Source: JBARKJ01 sp049801375
GTDB taxonomy: Bacteria; Nitrospirota; JACRHJ01
Length of the DNA stretch: 26,445 bases
Direction of reading: 5' to 3'
Assembly: GCA_049801375.1 (NCBI GenBank)
Contig: JBARKJ010000133.1
Location: forward strand, 1-26,445
How positions within the stretch are numbered: the stretch's first letter is position 1; the number at the start of each line of letters is the position of its first letter. The notes below the pieces were generated by a model that did no database searches, was not told the DNA's origin, and worked only from the letters and a program-made list of their open reading frames with translations. A program made the translations under genes and the position numbers. Of the stretch, positions 21,493 to 26,445 are shown piece by piece.

Positions 21493-23192
21493 TGCTGTTT
21501 AGTCAATCCAGAAAATAATTTGAGCATGTTTACAAGTTTTACTTTCCAGCCTTCTACCGGCCATTTCAGCTCATGCTTGCCGCACATGGAATCAAACCTG
21601 TTCAGACTGAATATCTTGTCCTTGAGGGCATCGTCAAACACTTCCGTATCTTCCATTTGTCTCATGACATCTTTGGACATGCGGATATGCTGCCTGATTT
21701 TCTCCGCCTCTCCTTTACCCATAATGCCGTGCGCGGCCTTAAGCTCGGCAAGACGCATGGTGCCGTCATAGGTCGCCCGTACTATATCGTCCCGCGTCAT
21801 CCACTGAGTCTCATAATTCAGTCTCAGTTTCCAGGTAGGCATAAGCATTGCCTGCCTGTGCTCCGCGAGAGTCCGGAAGAAAAGCCGGTACCCGAACAGC
21901 TCCGGTTCCTCGAACAGCCTGCTGCCCGGATCGATAAAGGGGGCCAGAGGGGCGATTATCGGCATGAGTTTCTTCGTCCTGCCATATTTTTGCAGCAGGT
22001 CGCCGCAGTACTCGACCGTTTCCATGACCGACTGGTAATCCTGGTACGGAAGCCCCACCATAAAAAACAGGTCGAGCCTTTTGCAGCTGCTCTTCATAAA
22101 CGCTTCGATGGAGGCCTCTAACTCCTCGTTTCCGTACGATTTCCCGAAAGCCTTTCTGACCTTGGGGTCATGGGACTCAGGCGAGATCTCGACATTGAAG
22201 TTGATCAGCGAATCCGCAACTTTCCTGATGAAATCCGGGGAAGGCGGGTGAAAAAACTCAAAGCCCACCTGGTTTTTAATGCTGTACTTTTTCATGGCGG
22301 ACAGAAATTTATCGGTATAATCCCGCCCTGACTGGAGTATGTCGGCGATAACCATAACGGGCGCGCCGGTATACTTGGCGACATTCCTGATATCTTCAGC
22401 GAGAAGTTCCGGAGACCTGAATGCAGGCTTGACCCGTCCGCAGAGCCTGTTGAAGGCGGATTTGGAGCCGCCGCAGGGAGCGCAGTCATGGGTACATCCC
22501 CTGCAGGAAAAGACCGCCATTACAGGATTGGAGAGCCAGTTTTTGAATGGAAGATAGCCGGAGGGGTCGTGGTACTTCAGAGCCATTTTCAATGGATGGG
22601 AGCAATCGAAACTCACGTAGTCGATATTGTCAGGCAGAAATGAAATCTCATTAACGATAATATTCCCGTTAGAGTCCCGCCAGACCAGGTTCGGTATATT
22701 TCTGTAATCTCCGTCGTACTTGATTGCTTCCATCAGGAGCCGGAGCGGCTCTTCGGTGGAGTCGCCACGCATGACGAAGTCCACGAAGGGATAGTCGCGC
22801 ATTATTTCCTGGTGGTAATAGGTCGCCGACAACCCCCCCATGATGACCGGTATGTCCGGGTGATGCCGCTTCGCAATTTCGGCGATGGCGAGGCTCCCGT
22901 CAACATGAGGAAGCCAATGGAGGTCGATGCCGAAGGCGATGGGATTGAGCCGTGCAATGAATGCTTCCGGGTCGAACGAGGCGTTCAGAAGCATTTTCAT
23001 GGCCAGGTTGACGATCCTGACTGAAATTCCCCGCTGGTTGAGATATTCGGACAAGGTTAGAAAGCCAATGGGATAGTTCTCGAAAATGGACGAGGAGGGG
23101 ACAGCGACGCTGATCGGGCCGTAAAAGATCGGCAGCTCGCGGAATTTGTAGTTGCTCGGGGGATGAAGCAGGACCAGATCGACGTGCCGCAT
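21489..23192 (-). CDS. B12-binding-domain radical SAM protein
   Basis: This 567-residue protein combines an N-terminal cobalamin-binding-like Rossmann domain (about 1-150) with a radical SAM barrel. The first has GFLTLSEYLNQRGISVRIVN, GIDLHWLPHVDGSLAIAEIA and PVIMGGLSATYYHQEI. In the barrel the 4Fe-4S motif is CTHDCAPC (Cys233, 237, 240), preceded by an extra Cys230. FFMVGLPYQDYQSVMETVEY is a typical late-barrel strand and helix. A helical C-terminal extension follows. Related enzymes include methylases and BchE/HpnP-like proteins, but the substrate here cannot be told. The start ATG has GGGGGT about 10 bp upstream. It is coupled to the ArsA-like ATPase by a 4 bp overlap. Confidence 0.88.
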   Translation of the reverse strand: MRHVDLVLLHPPSNYKFRELPIFYGPISVAVPSSSIFENYPIGFLTLSEYLNQRGISVRIVNLAMKMLLNASFDPEAFIARLNPIAFGIDLHWLPHVDGSLAIAEIAKRHHPDIPVIMGGLSATYYHQEIMRDYPFVDFVMRGDSTEEPLRLLMEAIKYDGDYRNIPNLVWRDSNGNIIVNEISFLPDNIDYVSFDCSHPLKMALKYHDPSGYLPFKNWLSNPVMAVFSCRGCTHDCAPCGGSKSAFNRLCGRVKPAFRSPELLAEDIRNVAKYTGAPVMVIADILQSGRDYTDKFLSAMKKYSIKNQVGFEFFHPPSPDFIRKVADSLINFNVEISPESHDPKVRKAFGKSYGNEELEASIEAFMKSSCKRLDLFFMVGLPYQDYQSVMETVEYCGDLLQKYGRTKKLMPIIAPLAPFIDPGSRLFEEPELFGYRLFFRTLAEHRQAMLMPTWKLRLNYETQWMTRDDIVRATYDGTMRLAELKAAHGIMGKGEAEKIRQHIRMSKDVMRQMEDTEVFDDALKDKIFSLNRFDSMCGKHELKWPVEGWKVKLVNMLKLFSGLTKQQ

Positions 23193-23422
23193 AGTCTATT
23201 GACCCCCGTTCGCCCTGTAACTGCTTCGGTATGCTATCCTTACCTATCAGAATACCATTTTTCGCTAAGAATATCCTGCGTGTGGTATTTTAATTAAAAT
23301 CCTTTAAGATTCCCGATAGTTATTGCAAAAAAGCCTTATTTCTGGTACAAATTTAACTAAAGAAAACCGGCCTTTTCAAGTTTTCTCATTTTAATATTGG
23401 TATCAGAGAGGAAAGTCTGAAG

Positions 23423-26400
23423 ATGCATTTTAAGAGCTGCCTGAGAATCGTTCTGGCCGCCGCCCTCCTCGCCCTCCCCATAGCAGGCACCGCATTTGCC
23501 CAAACGGGCAAAAATCCGCATACGATAAAGCTGAAGGCCACGGAGATAGATACCGCCGGGCCGAACCTCTCCATATTTTCGGAGGGACTGCCGTCCCCCG
23601 GGGGCCATTTCTATATCGTCCAGTTTTCCGGCCCCGTTCAGGAGGATTGGAAGCAGAGGATAAGCGACATGGGCGTGCAATTTCACGGATACCTCCCGGA
23701 TGACGCTTTCCTCGTGAAAATGGACGCCTCTACTGCGGCTGAAGTAAGCGCGGACCCGGACGTGACATGGGTGGGGCCGTACAGGCCGGAGTTCAAGGTC
23801 GCGCCGAAGAGGGCTGCGTTAGAGACAGCGCCGGCTGAGGCCCTGCCTCCGGCTGAGGCCCTGCCTCCGGGCCAGAAACAATACACGGTGAAGGTATTCG
23901 ACGGCGAAGACCTGCATACCGTAACCCGCAACCTCGAAGCGCTTGGCGCGACGGTGAATGTGGTGGCCGACCACGGCGGTCTGAACGGAAAAATCCTCCG
24001 GGTGCAGATGGACGACAGCACGGCACAGGATGCCGCCAAGATAGACGAAGTGGAGTGGGTGGAGGAATTCATTCCGAAAAGGCCGCTCAACGACGTGGCT
24101 GTCGGCATCGTCCTGAACGGCACGCCGGGCACTCCGGGCGATGCTATAACTTATCCGCTTTCGCTTACCGGGACAGGGCAGGTGGTCGGGATAATGGATA
24201 CCGGGCTGGATACCGGGGATGATTCCACGTCTACCAGCATCCATCCGGCGTTTGCCGGGACCGTCAGTAACGGCAAACCGAAAATATTGAGCCATTTTGC
24301 CTACGATCCCGCAAGGAATGGCGCGTGGAGCGACCCAGAGATAACCTATACCGATTCCTCTGGCACACATTATGCGGGCGGCCATGGGACGCACACCTGC
24401 GGTTCCTTGGCTGGAAAAACTTACATGGGAATATCAGGCATGGCGTATGACGCCCAACTGGTTTTTCAATCGGTTTATGACATAAATAATCCAGGCAATC
24501 TTTATATACCCGATTTAAATTCACAAGGGTTCCTCGACGCATACAACGACGGCGTAAGGGTGCACAGCGACAGCTGGGGCGGGAGCAACCCCGGCGAATA
24601 CGATTCGTGGGGGTGTGTCGGCGCGGACACCTTCATCTGGGAGCACAAGGATTTTGTCGCATGTTTCGCGGCGGGCAACGGCGGCGTGGACGCCAATAAA
24701 GACGGAGTAATCGATCCGGATTCCGTCATTTCGCCCGGTACGGCAAAGGACGTGATAACAGTCGGCGCGTCCGAGAACAACAGGCCGGGTATTAATGATT
24801 ATTATGATACCTGGGGAGCCGACTGGCCCACACTTTTCCCTGTAAATCCAATCAAAAGCGGTTTTATTGCCGGCAACCCTGGCGGCATGGCGGCATTCTC
24901 CAGCCGGGGGCCGACCGCCGACGGGCGGGTAAAGCCGGACCTGGTCGCGCCGGGGACGTACATACTCTCGACAAGGTCTTCCCTTGTGCCTGCCGCGCCG
25001 TCCAACGGTTTCTATGGTGTCTACTGGGCCGCCCCGGACGATAGCTGGATAGTTCCGTCATATAGCAGTTCATACGACACTTATTTCGCCTTTGACAGCG
25101 GGACGAGCATGGCGACGCCGCTTGTCGCCGGGGCCGCCGCGCTGGTGCGGCAGTATTATATGGTCGATCAGAGCGTGACTAATCCTTCCGCCGCGCTCAT
25201 AAAGGCGACTCTTATCAGCGGAGCGTACGACATGGCGCCGGGCCAGTATGGAGGTTTCGGGACGGCAACTCAGGAAATCAAGCACCCGCCGGACAATAGC
25301 CAGGGCTGGGGCAGGGTGAACGTCACGGATTCCATAAACCCTCCCGCGCCGGAAAAAGTCCAATTCGTGGATGAGCCGACGGGCCTTTCCACCACAGGAC
25401 AGACGCTTTCGTATTTTTATAACGTGACCGATACGACCGTGCCGCTGAAGGTCACGCTCGTGTGGTCGGACTATCCGGGCGCACCCGAAGCGGGGACTGA
25501 ACTGGTCAACGACCTGGACCTCACCGTGACCGGGCCGGACGGCACGGTTTATCACGGCAACCAGTTCGATGCGAGCGGTTATTCTACTCCGGGCGCTGCC
25601 GGGTTTGACAGGACGAACAACGTTGAGGTGGTCAATATTAACCCGTCCGCCCTCACAACCGGCAAAACGATCGAGGTGGACGTGACCGGCCACGCCATCA
25701 ATTCGACGGGTGAGTCCGAATCGCCCGGCCCACAGCCCTTCGCACTTGTAGTCGAGGGCGGCGGCGTAAGCCCGGGATCCTGCGACTTTTCCCTGACATC
25801 TCCCGGCGCCGCAGTGACATACAGCGCCTATTCCGGGAGCTTCGATGTAAACTGCAACGGTGCATGTTCCTGGAAGCCCGTGAGCAATACCTCCTGGATC
25901 ACCATAACCCCGCCTTCCGGCGGCGAGGGACCCGGCACCGTCAGCTATTCCGTCCTTCCGAATCCTACCCAGTCTCAACGAATTGGCTACATCTTAGCGG
26001 GCGGGCAGAGCTTCCAGATAACCCAGGACCCCGCGCTGCCTGTGTTTAACATGTCCATGGCGCAGGAAGGCCAGACCGTCACCCTGAGCGCGAAGTTCTC
26101 CCTGGGCGATTTCCCGATGGTTAGGGTCCCCGTTACCTTCTACGACCAGACGGGCGGCGGCAGTTATGTCAAAAAAGGGACTGTATATACGAAAAGCGAC
26201 GGAACGGCCACGATAAGATTTACGGCGGCAGTGAACGCCCATTCGGCATATGCGGCGCACCCCAATATAACGAACTCCACGGCGGGGACAATACTGGCGC
26301 AGAGCGCCCCGGCTCCGCCGCTTGGTTACTCGATAGCCAGGGTCGCGCCATCTTCTCCGCCTTCTCCGGCTAACGGACAGGTCGTCCAGACCCTGCCGGT

Positions 26401-26445
26401 CGTATTATCATGGTCCCTGTTGCCCGACGCGACGGATTACGAGGT
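23423..26445 (+). CDS. Secreted subtilisin-like (S8) protease with BACON and Ig-like domains (partial)
   Basis: At least 1007 residues are visible and the frame runs off the window. Residues 1-26 are a signal peptide ending AGTAFA. Two propeptide-like units follow (about 60-130 and 150-225), each ending in a similar motif (DPDVTWVGPY, IDEVEWVEEF). The catalytic domain has the triad Asp259 in IMDTGLD, His321 in GGHGTHTCG and Ser562 in DSGTSMATPLVAGAA, plus oxyanion Asn419 in FAAGNGG. A KP-43-like beta-barrel follows (TLVWSDYPG, LVNDLDLTVTGPDG). A BACON domain occupies about 787-868 (CSWKPVSNTSWITITPPSGG), and an Ig-like segment and the start of another domain come last. The start is supported by AGAGGAAAG about 9 bp upstream. 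It is probably a secreted or surface protease. Confidence 0.93.
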   Translation, partial: MHFKSCLRIVLAAALLALPIAGTAFAQTGKNPHTIKLKATEIDTAGPNLSIFSEGLPSPGGHFYIVQFSGPVQEDWKQRISDMGVQFHGYLPDDAFLVKMDASTAAEVSADPDVTWVGPYRPEFKVAPKRAALETAPAEALPPAEALPPGQKQYTVKVFDGEDLHTVTRNLEALGATVNVVADHGGLNGKILRVQMDDSTAQDAAKIDEVEWVEEFIPKRPLNDVAVGIVLNGTPGTPGDAITYPLSLTGTGQVVGIMDTGLDTGDDSTSTSIHPAFAGTVSNGKPKILSHFAYDPARNGAWSDPEITYTDSSGTHYAGGHGTHTCGSLAGKTYMGISGMAYDAQLVFQSVYDINNPGNLYIPDLNSQGFLDAYNDGVRVHSDSWGGSNPGEYDSWGCVGADTFIWEHKDFVACFAAGNGGVDANKDGVIDPDSVISPGTAKDVITVGASENNRPGINDYYDTWGADWPTLFPVNPIKSGFIAGNPGGMAAFSSRGPTADGRVKPDLVAPGTYILSTRSSLVPAAPSNGFYGVYWAAPDDSWIVPSYSSSYDTYFAFDSGTSMATPLVAGAAALVRQYYMVDQSVTNPSAALIKATLISGAYDMAPGQYGGFGTATQEIKHPPDNSQGWGRVNVTDSINPPAPEKVQFVDEPTGLSTTGQTLSYFYNVTDTTVPLKVTLVWSDYPGAPEAGTELVNDLDLTVTGPDGTVYHGNQFDASGYSTPGAAGFDRTNNVEVVNINPSALTTGKTIEVDVTGHAINSTGESESPGPQPFALVVEGGGVSPGSCDFSLTSPGAAVTYSAYSGSFDVNCNGACSWKPVSNTSWITITPPSGGEGPGTVSYSVLPNPTQSQRIGYILAGGQSFQITQDPALPVFNMSMAQEGQTVTLSAKFSLGDFPMVRVPVTFYDQTGGGSYVKKGTVYTKSDGTATIRFTAAVNAHSAYAAHPNITNSTAGTILAQSAPAPPLGYSIARVAPSSPPSPANGQVVQTLPVVLSWSLLPDATDYE
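23831..23866 (+). repeat. Tandem 18 bp repeat in the protease gene
   Basis: CCGGCTGAGGCCCTGCCT is present twice in direct tandem, encoding a repeated PAEALP hexapeptide in the linker between the two propeptide units. Copy number may vary between strains by slippage. Confidence 0.85.

Noticed and set aside
1..26445. CRISPR array, rRNA genes, prophage or insertion sequence genes
   Set aside because: No regularly spaced repeats, no rRNA-like sequence and no transposase, integrase or phage structural proteins were found in any frame.

Overview
The window reads as a piece of a GC-rich Gram-negative chromosome. Most genes belong to a compact, GC-rich core with signal peptides, an S8 exoprotease and a liv-type transporter. 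The gene order glyS then ppdK, the two-gene glycine decarboxylase form (gcvPB) and the stand-alone ribDE pair suggest a Desulfobacterota/Nitrospirota-like lineage. That assignment is inference only; no rRNA is present.

Layout. 1-5403 (+): the end of glyS, ppdK, and a translationally coupled ribD-ribE pair. 5404-6230 (-): two small exported proteins, each followed by a hairpin terminator of the same build. 6360-7841 (+): gcvPB standing alone. 7842-9920: an accessory stretch with a structured non-coding segment, two copies of a 41-42 bp imperfect palindromic repeat, and a hicBA toxin-antitoxin pair. livH and livM follow without livG, livF or livK. An AT-rich orphan gene (11111-11794) comes next. 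11800-17501 (-): rplI, dnaB, an ABC-F ATPase, an acetoacetate-decarboxylase-like protein and an AcuC-type deacetylase; the last three overlap by 4 bp at each junction.

The most notable region is 17634-19914. A tRNA-Thr(CGT) gene with a textbook promoter is followed by a terminator. About 2.2 kb downstream the last bases of the tRNA and a version of the same terminator occur again. This is the signature of DNA inserted at a tRNA 3' end. Between the copies sits AT-rich DNA with a lone RadC N-terminal-domain protein and a complete acyl-homoserine-lactone system. luxI and luxR converge with a 49 bp overlap, and every hallmark residue I could check is present. A perfect 20 bp dyad lies just upstream of the predicted luxR promoter. 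No integrase is visible.

20002-20558 (+) holds two small unrecognised genes. 20575-23192 (-) is a coupled pair: a B12-binding-type radical SAM protein and an ArsA/GET3-type ATPase. 23423 to the window end (+) is a large secreted subtilisin-like protease with a duplicated propeptide, a KP-43-like beta-barrel, a BACON domain and further Ig-like material, cut by the window edge.
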